Origin: Nematopogon swammerdamellus
Taxonomy: Eukaryota; Arthropoda; Insecta; Lepidoptera; Adelidae
Length of the DNA stretch: 64,000 bases
Direction of reading: 5' to 3'
NCBI GenBank assembly: GCA_946902875.1
Contig: OX336345.1
Coordinates: 4,123,395-4,187,394, forward strand
Positions 1 through 10,411 of the stretch are shown in pieces (the stretch's first letter is position 1; every line of letters starts with the position of its first letter). The notes beneath the pieces are model-generated. The model ran no database searches, had not been told where the DNA came from, and saw only the letters and a program-made list of their open reading frames with translations. The position numbers and the translations under genes were made by a program.

Positions 1-288
1 GGTCTTCCTGAACGCAGCTCGGCCTTCGGCCTCGCCCTCTGTTACTTGCTTTCTTCGAAAAGGTTATCGTCTTCCTGAACGCAGCTCGGCCTTCGGCCTC
101 GCCCTTAGTTACTTACTTTCTTCAAGAAGGTTTATAGTCTTCCTGTACGCAGCTCGGCCTTCGGCCTCGCCCTCAATTACTTACTTTCTTAGGTTTATCA
201 TCTTCCTGAACGCAGATCGGCCTTTGTTACTTACTTTCTTTCTTTGCAATACGAATTTCACGCGAGCGAAGCCGCGGGCAAAAGCTAT
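1..288 (+). mobile_element. 3' end of a Helitron-like element with 68-bp minisatellite units
   Basis: The window opens inside a tandem array of a 68-bp unit (ACGCAGCTCGGCCTTCGGCC core) with about 3.5 imperfect copies up to 240. The array is followed by ACGAATTTCACGCGAGCG and the GC-rich terminal hairpin GAAGCCGCGGGC, ending in CTAT where Helitrons end in CTAG. The same arrangement of array, then hairpin, then CTAG closes the large element at 33334-37219, so this is a second family member whose 5' part lies upstream of the window. Confidence 0.7.
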
Positions 289-1226
289 ATTACAATACTC
301 TAAAACTTATATAAAATCGTATACATTACTTTATGTATAGTGCAACATAATTCGCAATATGCAAGAAATCACGTTGAGTAACATGTTCAAACACAAATAA
401 AACAAAAAGCGGCGCGAAGCGGCTCGCGGTTTTTTGTAAATAGTGCTTAACTATGGTCATACATCACGACTATGTAGGTGCTAGCTCAACCATTTTTAAA
501 CATTTTGAGAAATCTACTGGAATATGTTTCTCGCCATACAAATAATTCACATTTATTTAATTTTCTCCGAAACTATTAGTTTTAGAGAAATATACGAAAG
601 AGCAAAAGTATATTATATTTTACCGTCCAATACGATTCTACAAAAAGCATTTCGAAATTCTAGAAAAAGATTCTACAATGGTCCATGTCCACCAATCTGG
701 GAAATCGCCCCAGTGTGCGGCGGCGGGGCGAACCCAGGCTACCGATGATGGTCGGGTCCCAAATTTTATTATTATTGAAGTCAATAAAGATAAAGATGCA
801 CGTTCTCTGCGCTCGCATGCTCTTTCAGTTATACTGTTTTAACTTAGGAAATTACTTGTGATATACTCGCACACAAAGAAATTGAGTTTTATTTTATTTT
901 GTATATGTTTATATATGTTTATTATTTATTATGAATAATATATGTGTATTATATGCATTATATATATAGATATATACTATTTGTCCTTCTATTTTCTATT
1001 TTATAAGACTTTGTTTTGTTTACCTTGTCTTGTTGCACCTACCCTGATTCTATATATAAATAAAGGGTAGGCTGGTGGAAAATGCCATAGGCATTATGTG
1101 CTACCTTCTGTACAACAATTATGTGCAATGAACGTTTTTTGATTTGATTTGAAAGAAATAATATTTTATCCGACGTACAGAGTACTCACGTGTGTCGCAG
1201 CTAATACCGTAATAATCTTATTCCAG
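289..1226. other. AT-rich non-coding stretch with a LINE-like 3' tail
   Basis: No coding signal is visible. About 1040-1155 reads like a Lepidoptera LINE 3' tail: a GGCTGGTGGAAAATGCC block, a GGCATTATGTGC block, GTGCAATGAACG, then a TTTGAT-repeat tail. A related block occurs at 8088-8195. The rest is AT-rich with no structure I recognise. Confidence 0.4.
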
Positions 1227-1285
1227 GTAATGCAACCGTCGCTCAAGTCTACAGCGCCCTATTGTCAGGCGAGCTGCAACTCAGC
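1227..1285 (+). CDS. Candidate internal exon (59 nt), gene unknown
   Basis: A pyrimidine-rich acceptor with a CTAAT branch-like motif (TCTTATTCCAG, ending at 1226) is followed by 59 nt and a consensus donor GTAAGT at 1286. One frame is open: after two bases that complete a split codon (xGT), it reads NATVAQVYSALLSGELQLS and ends on a complete codon at the donor. Twelve of the 19 third positions are G or C, unlike the AT-rich surroundings. I do not recognise the protein. A 59-nt exon is within the normal range for insects. If real, it implies a plus-strand gene with very long introns on one or both sides. A chance pairing of splice motifs around an open stretch of this length remains possible. 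Confidence 0.45.
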
Positions 1286-1829
1286 GTAAGTGCCACTTAA
1301 ACTGTAACATGGAAAATCCACTGATTACGCTTGATGTCGCGGTATTTTTAAATCAATTTTATGCACAGCTTAGTTAGAAGTTAAGCCCATTACATTATTC
1401 AATGGCTCACAGCGTCAGGGGACAGAGGCCTATCTTGGTGTGCTGGCACTGGGACATTCTTAGGGGCGGTTTAATGTTTGGGGGCGGCGGGTTATCATAC
1501 AGTTTTTAATGAAAATCAGTACGGGTAGTATTCTTCTGAGGGATCATTTCTAAGAAAAAAAAACAGTCAAATCCATCTCCCGTCGCGAAACCATTTCAAG
1601 CGAGGCACCTACCAACAGACTTGCGAATTATTGAAGCGTATTGATCCAACGTTTGAAGATACCAAGTTGAAAGTATGGCGAAAAATCCTCGCCGGTAAAC
1701 AATTCAACAACCTTGCAGTGCGAGAGCCTAATATCAAGAACAAAGGGGTGTTCACGACGGTTTTTTAAGCTTACACTGTTGTTCATTTTATCTATTTTGG
1801 TCTATATGGATTAACAGTAGTTATGTATA

Positions 1830-2175
1830 ACTTACATAAGTCGACGTTTCGCCTGCTGCATCGCAGACTTCCTCAGGAAATGCGGAGATTCCTGGAGCCG
1901 ACGTCTGGTTCCCAATTCTCTTTTTAGCAAGTTGTCTTTGTGGGTAACTAGGCTGCATAACCGTCGGCATTGACCGATTGCGTTCCAAGTTTCGTGAAAA
2001 GTTTTGGCTACACACGACAGCACTGACTTATTTGGAGATCTTGATGGTTTGTGCTGTGAGAACGATACGATCAGCCACGAATTTCATACTGTCGTCCCTG
2101 TTGAAATTGTTGTACTTGGTGATTTTTATGGCCTCCCTGACTAGGCGTAGCATGTAGGTTCAGATTCAGATTCAG
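1830..2175 (-). mobile_element. Penelope-like retroelement remnant (C-terminal region)
   Basis: On the minus strand, 2144 to 2028 encodes LVREAIKITKYNNFNRDDSM and continues to a stop. The REAIxIxK-NNFNR pattern is typical of the extreme C-terminus of Penelope-like and related GIY-YIG elements, from memory. Downstream (1830-1900) the frames read PEEVCDAAGETST or MQQAKRRL, a pairing often found beside such elements. The copy is short and lacks catalytic domains. It could instead be another retroelement with the same tail. Confidence 0.4.
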
Positions 2176-2254
2176 ATATTTATTTCGCCATAAAGAACAC
2201 ACAACAATAACAATATTTTATTGAGACATATGCATATTAAGTATGGTTCGTCAT

Positions 2255-2400
2255 CATTTTTAGGTTTCCGTATCCCGTACGGAAGCCTATTACTAAGCCT
2301 ATTACTTAAGCCTATTACTACGCGGTCTGTCTGTCTGTCTGTCCGTCCGTCCGTTCGTCTGTCTGTCCGAGGCATTGAGCTATACTTTGTACTAGAGGAT
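2255..2400 (+). repeat. Repeat E, 5' portion (GTCTGTC/GTCCGTCC block)
   Basis: TTTTAGGTTTCCGTATCC, then GCCTATTAC blocks, then GTCTGTCTGTCTGTCCGTCC is the start of a common lepidopteran dispersed repeat whose 3' end reads CCGACTCGCACTTGGCCGG. A fuller copy is at 6784-7055 and a 3' portion at 3885-4105. Its class is not clear to me: no TIRs or coding potential are visible. Confidence 0.5.
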
Positions 2401-2597
2401 ATACTAAGGGCAAGTACTTTCGCCCCATCGAAGAGAGTTGACTAACAAACTTCCTGTCAGTCGACTCCCGGCGGCCGTCGATGTTAGTCATGTGTGCTGC
2501 AACGCTTACACAATAAACTTCGCGCGAAGCGAGACACTAAATACGGACTGTGCTACAGTGCGAGCGAGAGTTGTAGATTCATGATTATTTCAGGGTT

Positions 2598-2631
2598 GTC
2601 GGTTTCACTAATACATATTTGTGAAACCGAC
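2598..2631. other. Perfect 11-bp stem hairpin
   Basis: GTCGGTTTCAC and its exact complement GTGAAACCGAC are separated by a 12-nt AT-rich spacer. This could be the end of a palindromic transposon remnant, since CAGGGTTGTC precedes it and a similar CAGGGTTGTC recurs at about 2782. Confidence 0.4.
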
Positions 2632-3464
2632 TAAACATTTCTAAAAAATAAGTAATATTTTATGTGTAAGTATCTTAGTTCAATTTATTAATGTATTCGT
2701 TTATTTACACATTTTTATTAATTTATTAATGCACATATTTAATTAATTTATTTTTATTTTTATTTATTAATTATTATTACAGGGTTGTCACCAGTGATAG
2801 TAATAGGTAGGGCTTATTTACCTAAACTTCGAGGAACAGAGTAAAAAATTGGAGAATTCCTTACGACAATATTTTTTTCCGGTTTAATAATATTCATGAT
2901 GTTTTAATTTCGCAATTTAAAAAAAGTGGCCACTTTTTTTAAATCTCGAAATAAAAAAATATTGTCAAAACAATTACTTATAGCTGTTTTTGAGAAAATC
3001 GATCTTATCAATAAAATGGCGCCTCTCTGAGCGTGGCTTTGTGAGTAGAGATCTTTTTGGCTCAGGCGAATGTACCACTGGTCCCTCGGCACAGCCGTTG
3101 ACTTACATAAAAAAAATTGTAAGACTCTTTTTTTTAATAATGTTCTCATATTTCAATTAATTCAATTTTATGAATTTTTTCGTTACTTGAAACCCCGTTA
3201 CACCTTACAAGACTCATCACGGTGAACATGGCTAATATTATATTAATCTTAAGTTTTCCTAAAATAGAAACTTCATCATATGAATGTTTTGTTGGAGGGA
3301 ATTTGTTGTATTTTTCATTATGAGGACGTTGCTATATTGAACAAAATAAATTACAATCGTTTATTTAAAATAATAAATAAGTAAAAAAAAAAACCAACAT
3401 TTTGCTTCAATCAAACGAAAAATCACTGTCATTGCACTGACAACCCTATGCGTTCCGCAAACGC

Positions 3465-3757
3465 CGTGCGCGACGTAATTCAGCGCTGCACATCGTTAGA
3501 CGATCGCTATTTATTTTAATACTGGTGCTGCGTGCAGCGTTTATATTTAGCTTCACAGCTGCTTAATACCCCGATTCATTCCACAAACTCCGCCTACTTA
3601 CCAACACCACCGAATATATATTGACAACACTGATGGCCCGCCTGTGTTAGCTCGTGCACAACGTAATTGCAGCGCTGCACATTGTTAGACGCTCGCAATT
3701 TATTTTACTACTGTTGCTGCGTGCAGCGTTTACTTAGCTTCACAGCTGCTTCACGGC
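3465..3757. repeat. Local tandem duplication (about 105 bp, offset about 188 bp)
   Basis: The block CAGCGCTGCACATCGTTAGA ... GCTGCGTGCAGCGTTTA ... TAGCTTCACAGCTGCTT occurs at about 3470-3570 and again at about 3660-3757. The copies differ at a few sites and by small indels, so this is an older segmental duplication. Confidence 0.65.
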
Positions 3758-3884
3758 GTATGCGTCACAGAATAGATACTGCTTGCATTCCCCCGCCCGC
3801 TCGACCTTTCCTCATACCGCAGTTTATGTTGTCAAAGATTCGTTCAATCTTTCTTAGTAGTGTTTCCTCTAGTATAACATTATT

Positions 3885-4105
3885 TCTCTATGGTCCGAGG
3901 GCTGTATCTCTTGAACCGTCAAAGGTAGCCTGTTGAAATTTTCACAGAATATGTGTTATTATGGCGGATATAACAACAAATAATAAAAAATAGAAAAAGT
4001 TAAAAATTAAGGGGGGGTTCCCATACAAGAAACGTGTTTTTTTTGTGGTGCGGAAACCTCGGTGCGCGTTTCCGACTCGCATTTGGACGGTTTTTTTTGT
4101 TATGT
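3885..4105 (+). repeat. Repeat E, 3' portion
   Basis: GCTGTATCTCTTGAACCGTC, GTTGAAATTTTCACAGAATA, GGTTCCCATACAAGAAACGTG, GGAAACCTCGGTGCGCG and TCCGACTCGCATTTGG follow in the order usual for this repeat, ending in a T-run. Confidence 0.6.
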
Positions 4106-4549
4106 CCCGTTCAGCATGCAGTGTAATGTAGTGTCGCTTTACTTCTTCTCTCAATCATCGGTGGTATCCTCGACACTTAAGAACCGAACGAATACGGCCC
4201 TGTCAGTGACAATGACATTGTACGCGTTCGGAGTGACGTAATGACGTAATTTACAGGCACCTAGACCCCGTCGTCGTGGTAGAATTACACGGGAGTTGTG
4301 TAAACCAAATTTCACCAAACGACCATCGGCCGATGTTAAACCGTCAAATGCGACATTGTTTATTAAGCAAAAAGCGCCGATGCGGCGTCCTTAAATTCTC
4401 ATCGGGAGACATTTATGGCGTTCTCAAATTGGCGTGGCAGTTTTTTCGCTTGCGCTATAACGCGTATGTTGATAGTTGCGGCAAATTGTAAAATATGAGA
4501 CCATTCTATAGGTGGTTTATCCGAGCCCACAGTTCATCCGTTCAGTCAA

Positions 4550-4953
4550 GCGGCGGGTGGCCGAGTGGTTTGGGCATCGGGTTCTCATGGGAGAGGTCCG
4601 AGGTTCGAATCCGGTCAGCGTGTACCAATGAGTTTTTTCTGACGAAAAAATTTACGCGCATACCTACACCTGCTGCTTCACCGTTCGGAACCGGTGTAAA
4701 ACTGTAGGTCCCTTCCCTTGACCCTTACTAGGTGGTAGGCTCAAATTGTAGCCGACTGGGTTGGTACCACCGTACTGGATGTAAGATGGCCGCATAGCAG
4801 CCTCGTTGTGTTCTCCTTTAGTCCAGTATAGCCAGCAATCCAGGGAAGTCTCCGGTATGGCACCTACCTTCTTGGAGGTGATATTGGCTGGTCGGAGCAT
4901 GCGCTTTGGCCCCTCCGACTCAGCCACCAATACCGGATTACATAAAAAAAAAA
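4550..4953 (+). mobile_element. SINE-B, full length, tRNA-like head
   Basis: The head carries a Pol III A box (TGGCCGAGTGGTTTGG) and a B box (GGTTCGAATCC) in the spacing of a Ser/Leu-type tRNA. A spacer then leads to the shared SINE block CTTACTAGGTGGTAGG, then tail 2 (TCTCCGGTATGGCACC ... CATACCGGATTACAT) and an A-run at about 4942-4953. The same head and tail occur at 59824-60225. It is not a tRNA gene, because the acceptor stem does not pair and the transcript continues for more than 300 nt. Confidence 0.85.
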
Positions 4954-5752
4954 TCCGTAATCATGGAGGGGTAAGTCGGGACAGGTTCAAATTTAAATTC
5001 ATTTACGAAAAAACAATTTACTTATTTGCTTTCAGTCATTTCGATGGCTTTTAAAGTAATTTTGACGCTAACCGCGGGTAAAATAATTTGAAAAGTTATA
5101 TTACCTTTACAAGAAAGGTGTGTTTTATTCTTACTGTATCCCTACTTCCCAAAATAAAATTATCTGTGTTTCAAAAAACATAAGTAATATTGTCTATAGA
5201 AAATAGTTCTATTTTCTGTCCTTTAGGATAATCTAGTCAGGTTTAGTACTTACAATGCATAATCCTCTTACGTACACTAATATCTAGTGGTATAAGGGAA
5301 AACTGTGCTCCGTAAATATTAGTTTTGATTATGTTTTAAAGCATAAAAGCTCTGGGATCCACTGACCGTTTATTACTAGTAATTTAAGGGTCTAAAATTT
5401 GGGCATTAATAATTCCACGATTTGAAAGCCAGATTAAAGTGACTTATTGTGTTGCTGGGTTTTCTCTACATAACACCTGCTGGGTTAATTCCAAGGTCAT
5501 CAATATAGTTACCTATGTAGGTTATTTTAATAATTTTGGGAAAATTTAAAATATCTAGTCCTTTCTAAAATAAATGCCATTCTTCAATTCGTATCCACTT
5601 TCATTTATCAATTCAAATTTGTCTTCTTCTATGAAGAAACGTTTCGAGATTTTCTTTGCGGGTTTAAAATTATTACCGTATGGGTCAGGTTCTGAAAGTA
5701 CCGTGACGGTCCGGTACGTGCCGTAAAAGTTAACTAAGCGATGAGGACTAAA
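4954..5752. other. No recognised feature
   Basis: AT-rich sequence. A minus-strand frame at 5770-5555 (71 codons, containing FYGTYRTVTVLSEPDPYGNN) has a protein-like composition, but I cannot assign it and see no splice or family support. Confidence 0.3.
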
Positions 5753-5876
5753 GGGCGACAGGCTAGTCACCTCTCACCGCGGCACGGTCCTTCCACCGAG
5801 TCATGCAGTAGGTAAGTTTTCGTGCCTTACTAACAGATTGATACCTAGTTATTTTGCCCTAAACTTTGCTAAAGGT
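5753..5876 (+). repeat. Repeat D fragment
   Basis: AAGGGCGACAGGCTAGTCAC, GGCACGGTCCTTCCACCGAG, TCATGCAGTAGGTAAG and CGTGCCTTACT match the body of repeat D, better preserved at 57949-58170. Confidence 0.65.
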
Positions 5877-6039
5877 GGTGGCTGGCGGGTGCCGTAATTC
5901 ACCTGAGTTCTTACATTATCCTCACCGAAGCAGGGCACTTCTTATCCCTATTGCTGGGATATAGCCTGTGTAGACGTTTCATTTCTTAGAAAATAAGCGT
6001 ATCTTATGGAGTTTCAATGTTTTCCTGGCTTCCTAATCC

Positions 6040-6310
6040 CACGAACTTTGATTCGTACATCTCATACGTGTACGATTCCCTAAATCGTTCTTGTGTCGCA
6101 CTGCAAAGGTGTAGAATGGGCTTCTGGAGAATATCGTTCCCTACTCCTACAATCTACGGATCTTCAAATCGCGGGTTATCAGACTTTCCCGAGAGACGTT
6201 AGTCCGACTCCAAGCCGGACTGGTACTCTCGCACCTCGGGGGTGAAATGAGCTGCGCGTGAGGCTTCGATCTCGAGCACATCCACCCAGTTCGGAAGTAA
6301 TCAAAACAAT
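6040..6310 (+). mobile_element. Jockey/CR1-type LINE, 3' coding remnant
   Basis: One plus-strand frame reads RFPKSFLCRTAKV, then a stop, then NGLLENIVPYSYNLRIFKSR. This is the C-terminal signature of jockey/CR1-like reverse transcriptases (RxxxSFxxRTAxxWNxLP ... FKxxV). The same 3' sequence lies in the opposite orientation at 13735-13950. The copy is 5'-truncated and has in-frame stops. Confidence 0.6.
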
Positions 6311-6783
6311 CCCGCCGCATCTTGCACTGGCCTTGTACGTTCCCGGCAAAGACAATCACAATTGACGATCATGAGCGCACTGGCCGTAAACAAAGGGACG
6401 ACGTCGATATCGATCTGTGTCCTTCAAGCAGAATGTCCTTAGCGGGTAGGCCCCGACTAACGCCATACGGAGAGGCGTCAGGGACATCGCGAAAAAGCGC
6501 CTGATTGGGAAGTTCAGCCTGCCTGTTCTCCATTAGCGATTATCGCAAAAATAGCGATAGCCGCAGCTCTGTCTCACTAGACGCATTGAGAATCTTGTTG
6601 CTGGAGCGATTGAGATGGATCTCGAGAAATTCGAGTGACGAATTGCTAATAGAGAAAGCTCCGCTGATTTGAATAACCCTGCCTCATTATGGGCATTAAG
6701 CTAATCCTGATTACAGTTCCATTTTGGAATAATTGCGGCCGAACCTGTGCGAGTCCTTGTGATCGGCAGGACGAAAAGATGTT
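6311..6783. other. Repeat-poor stretch, possible regulatory sequence
   Basis: No repeats or coding signal were recognised. It holds short palindromic and homeodomain-like words (GAATTGCTAATAG, GCATTAAGCTAATCC, GGAATAATTGCGG, TAGCGATTATCGC). This is compatible with conserved non-coding DNA, but nothing here proves it. Confidence 0.2.
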
Positions 6784-7055
6784 TTTTAGGGTTCCCTATC
6801 CATACGGAAGCCTATACTAAGCCTACGTCGTCGTCTGTCTGTCTGTCTGTCCGTCCGTCCGTCCGTCTGAAATATTCCGTATGAATTTTCCGGTAGCCGG
6901 TTGAAATTTTCACAGAATATATCTTGTTATGGTGGATATACCAACAAGTCTGGGGTCACCAAGGGGTCACCATCAATTAAACGCGTTTTTTCAACGTATT
7001 TTTTTTTGTGATGCGCAAACCTCGGTGCGCGAGCCCGACTCGCACTTGGCCGGTT
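6784..7055 (+). repeat. Repeat E, near-complete copy
   Basis: It starts TTTTTTAGGGTTCCCTATCC, has GTCTGTCTGTCTGTCCGTCC, CGGTTGAAATTTTCACAGAA and CAACCCGTTTT-like spacers, and ends GAGCCCGACTCGCACTTGGC followed by a T-run. It carries no coding potential. Confidence 0.65.
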
Positions 7056-7170
7056 TTTTTTATCATCATCATCAGCCCGTTTCGGCCCACTGATGGACAC
7101 AAGGCACTCCACCATTGATCTTTGTAATTTTTCTCCAAAATCTCCACAAAATTTCATGACATCCATACAT
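7056..7170 (-). mobile_element. RTE-like LINE 3' tail, diverged
   Basis: ATCATCATCATCAGCCCGTT and GGCCCACTGATGGACACAAG are the reverse complement of the usual RTE ending (GTCCA-CAGTGG-C-GATGATGAT). It is more diverged than the copies at 52612-52748 and 63547-63699. Confidence 0.4.
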
Positions 7171-7214
7171 TTTTAGAATTTGCCGCTATAAGAATTGATC
7201 AGGAATCGAAATCA

Positions 7215-7385
7215 TTAGTTTTTTAGATACATACATAGAAAATACTTTATTGCTCAAAAAGATTTTACAGAAAGAAGCACAATATACAATTTGCATGAGG
7301 TGCAAAAGAGGGCACATCCCTTACAGAGATTTCTTTCAGTCAATCTTTGGATGTTTGAGAGTCGATTAATATAGTTAAATGTACT
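7215..7385 (-). mobile_element. LINE 3' UTR fragment
   Basis: AAAATACTTTATTGCTC, GCATGAGGTGCAAAAGAGGG and CTTACAGAGATTTCTTTCAG match a LINE 3' tail also seen at 28905-29470, 32437-32515 and 39743-39860. The TTTATTGC end marks the 3' terminus on the minus strand. Confidence 0.5.
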
Positions 7386-7559
7386 CGTAAGTACGTAGTA
7401 GCAGAACAATCGAATGTGAGAATTGGAAAGTAAAATAATCTAATATAGACAAAAATGTTCATTCGAGCTCCAGAATCAAGGATTTTAAGGGTACAATGTT
7501 GGCAGTCATTGCTGGATCATTCTGTGTAATGCAAGTTTGAATCTGCGTAGTTTTCATTG

Positions 7560-8087
7560 TTCATTAACCCCCTGTGTAGATGGCGCTTGACCGGTCATCG
7601 ACATTTGTATGCGACGACGACGCTGCGACGTGCGAAAAAACCGCCGGCCATATTCCTATCTGCTCGCAGGAGTGACATCCGGATTTACATACAAAACCCG
7701 CGCGTCCGAAACGCCACGAGCGGAGCGATCGTATCGCATATCTAATCGCATCTGGACGCCTGTCAATCTGTGTGTCCGGTGGCTGCGGGCGACGGCTTCC
7801 ACTGCTTACCCCTCTCCGCCTCCCGTATACGAGTCCGGGTATGATCAGCGTGCGAGCCATTTGGTATGCGCGTCGCTTTTGGAGATACGCGGTCAACGTT
7901 CACATTTTTCCAGCCATATCTATCTCTGTGTCGTTTCGCCGTCCCAATTATTTACTTCGGGTTCCATTGCTTTTTTTTTATAGAAAGCGCGACATGTATT
8001 TATGTTTATCTATCTTTTGTATTCCCGTACATCTGCCAAATCATAATATTTTAACTTTTCTTTCCGCCACTCACCTAGCAGTTATCA
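7560..8087. other. GC-richer stretch with overlapping open frames, not recognised
   Basis: Several overlapping frames of 110-128 codons are open on both strands (for example 7609-7983 plus and 7896-7564 minus), as expected where stop codons are rare. No domain, signal peptide or conserved motif is visible, and the frames conflict, so none is called as a gene. Confidence 0.3.
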
Positions 8088-8195
8088 TACCCCAAAGGTA
8101 TCCTGTTAGAAAATGCCTAGAGGCATTAAGTGTTACCTTTTGCCCATGTTCTATTTGAGTGCAATAAATATATATACAATACAATACAATACATG
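8088..8195 (+). mobile_element. LINE 3' tail ending in ATACA repeats
   Basis: GTATCCTGTTAGAAAATGCC, GGCATTAAGTGTTACC, then GTGCAATAAATATATATACA and an ACAAT microsatellite resemble the tail at 1040-1155. It abuts a minus-strand LINE at about 8190. Confidence 0.4.
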
Positions 8196-8655
8196 TGGCG
8201 CCGAGTCTAACGACGCCCATGGACATTCGGTGTAATGCGGGGGTTGCGAATGCCATGCCGCTGGCCTGACAGGTGCCCGTTTACGCCCCTCTTGAAAGAT
8301 CCGAGATTGTACCTGGGGGAAATATGTGGGCAGGGAAAGCGTTCCAGAGTTTAACAGTTCTGTGGAGGAAAGATCGAATGTATAGTGATGCAAGCACTGC
8401 CCAGTGCGCGTTGTGCGGAGGTGGAAAGGGAACGGCGGGATCGCGTCAAACAGCTCCTCCGAGTACTCTCCATGGAATAAGCGATAGAAGACACTTAGGG
8501 CGCCGACATCCCCACGTCGTTGCAGTGGTTCCAGATCGCGGGACACCTCGTGGTCACCCACTAGTCGCACAGCTCGCTGAATCGAGTCCAGAGGAGCAAG
8601 CTGGTATTTAGCTGAGGCATCCCACAAGTGCGAGCAGTACTCCAAGCAGGACCCA
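8190..8655 (-). mobile_element. Jockey/CR1-type LINE, C-terminal reverse-transcriptase remnant
   Basis: The minus strand from 8645 encodes MEYCSHLWDASAKYQLAPLD, SIQRAVRLVGD, a GDVGALSVFYRLFHGEYSEE stretch and HLRTTRTGQCLHHYTFDL. This is the classic thumb/C-terminal region after the RT catalytic core of jockey/CR1-like LINEs. The end at about 8190 has the family 3' sequence GACGCCCATGGACATTCGGT. The YxDD catalytic region is absent through 5' truncation, and a frame change follows the TFDLSSTE stretch. Confidence 0.75.
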
Positions 8656-10070
8656 ATCTGCGATTCTTGTATTTACAGTTTTCCAATTAATGGTTTTAGT
8701 GTCATCTTTATCCATTTTTCCAAGAGAAGACGAGACGTGCCGTCTTCGATTCGATGTTCGATTATGTAGTCGAGAACTATAAAACATATAGAACATCTAA
8801 GAATGGTTACAGGATATGTGCCACCGGGATCACGCGTTAAGCTGCGGGAACAACTATTGTTTGATAAAACAAAGAATCTCCAAAGGAGCGAGACCTCAAA
8901 TCATGTTTAAAATGTGTTTTCCTATGGTAATTTTCAGCACCTCCAGTTAAGTCTAATTCAACAGTTATTTGTCGGTCAAAGTTATATGTTTCATACATTT
9001 GACAAGAAGTAACTGGCGGCTACGTTATAGTTTACGGTGGTGAAATAGGTCGCTAGTCTGTAGAAATTGATGTTGAGTCTAGTCTGGGTAGTATCCAAAG
9101 AGTATCGTTTAATATTATTTGCTCCTTTTAAACGAGTTCTACATACATTATGTAGAGCGATTCCCGCAAGCCGTCTTCGGCAAAACTAATAACATATAGC
9201 TCCGCACCGATGACTCTTATGAAAGTATGCCTCCCACTATTAATCTTCCCGCGACACCTACTTCATTTCCTCCCGCCTCATCCTTTCCTGTCCCAGATTT
9301 TGGAAATAGCACGTAAATACTCGTAGTAAATCCAGATATGAACGGTTAAGGAGGCTTGCTGGCACGCTGTCCCGCTAATTTGGTTCACGGCAGTATTGAC
9401 AGGCGTCATGGTGACCCAGTTTGGAGGCGGTAAGCCATTTTCGACGTCCGATCGAAACGGTGCCACGTGCACGCCGACTGGCGCTTGCGGTCTCCGATAA
9501 TGATGGATGAGGCTCGGCGTTGCATCGCCTAACGTTCGGATGTAAAATCCAAATGTTCTGACCACTGAGCTATTTATTACATTATTATTTTGACGTGAAT
9601 TTGATGAAACGTCTTTAGGCTCGGGTAAGGGTGCGACTAAAAAAATTAAGACTTTTTTTTGTACTTTGCGACGTAGTACTCAGCAACCAGACTACGTACA
9701 ATTCTAAATATGTCAGATGAAAGATCCATCTGACGACTTCAAATACGTTGTACATTTTTATTTTGCCATTCCATCCCTTCTGGCCCAAATCAGCCCTTCA
9801 AGTTGGCATGTTTTGAAAAATGCGAAAACACACAAACTTCAAACATCTCTCGCGCTTTAGTCGTTAACGCTGCATAATCGAGACAAACTCTAACGAACAG
9901 ACAAAACTTTATTCGGTACTTCCAACGAAACCTTGTATGAAGCCTAGGTGGGCCAATATGGGCTACCAAAGTTGAAAATTTTTCTTACGAAAAAATTGTT
10001 TCAACCTGCGTAAATATCCAATTCACGAACTAAGTTTGACGGCTGCATGTGTACATGCAGACTCCCTCGA
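8656..10070. other. Mostly unrecognised; tRNA-like fragment near 9480-9590 (minus)
   Basis: On the minus strand near 9575 the sequence reads AATAGCTCAGTGGTCAGAAC, a good Pol III A box, followed by TTTTACATCCGAACG. A B box is not convincing. A minus-strand frame of 95 codons runs through it without recognised content. This is probably a decayed tRNA-derived SINE; the rest is unassigned. Confidence 0.3.
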
Positions 10071-10411
10071 TTTTTTTTATGGAAACTGACACTTTTGGCT
10101 ACATCACCTACAACATCTGTGATGTCTGGTCATAACACCTTGGTGAACTAGGTGACATGTCAGTGCCTCCCTTCGATTGTGCCGGCTACACTGAAGTGGA
10201 CGGAAAACACGAACTATTTAAAAAGCCGTTTCGACTGACTTTTCATTCAGTACGGTGGTAACAACCCGGGCGAATTAAAAGGGAAGAGACCTACAGCTTT
10301 ATGTGGAATCCGAACCACGGTCAGCGTCTAAGCGGCAGCAGTCGAGCGGCCCCCCAGCCAAGTACTGACCGCGCAGTCGACCGATCGCATCACTGAACTA
10401 CCTAGGCTGAC
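10071..10411 (-). mobile_element. SINE-A, near-full copy
   Basis: Reading the minus strand: GTCAGCCTAGGTAGTTCAGT (A-box region), a 5S-like block with GCGGTCAGTACTTGGCTGGG (damaged), the B-box region, the shared block, tail 1 (GTTTTCCGTCCACTTCAGTG ... GTAGGTGATGTAGCC) and an A-run. It is diverged, with a deletion in the shared block. Confidence 0.75.

Noticed and set aside
2591..3450. hAT-like element between CAGGGTTGTC words and GACAACCCTA
   Set aside because: There are short terminal matches only; no target duplication fits any choice of ends.
4550..4625. tRNA-Ser/Leu gene
   Set aside because: A and B boxes are present, but the acceptor arms do not pair and the same sequence recurs as the head of a 400-bp SINE at 59824.
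7564..8158. Overlapping frames of 110-128 aa on both strands
   Set aside because: They contradict each other in strand and frame and show no domain or splice structure; GC-rich composition explains the lack of stops.
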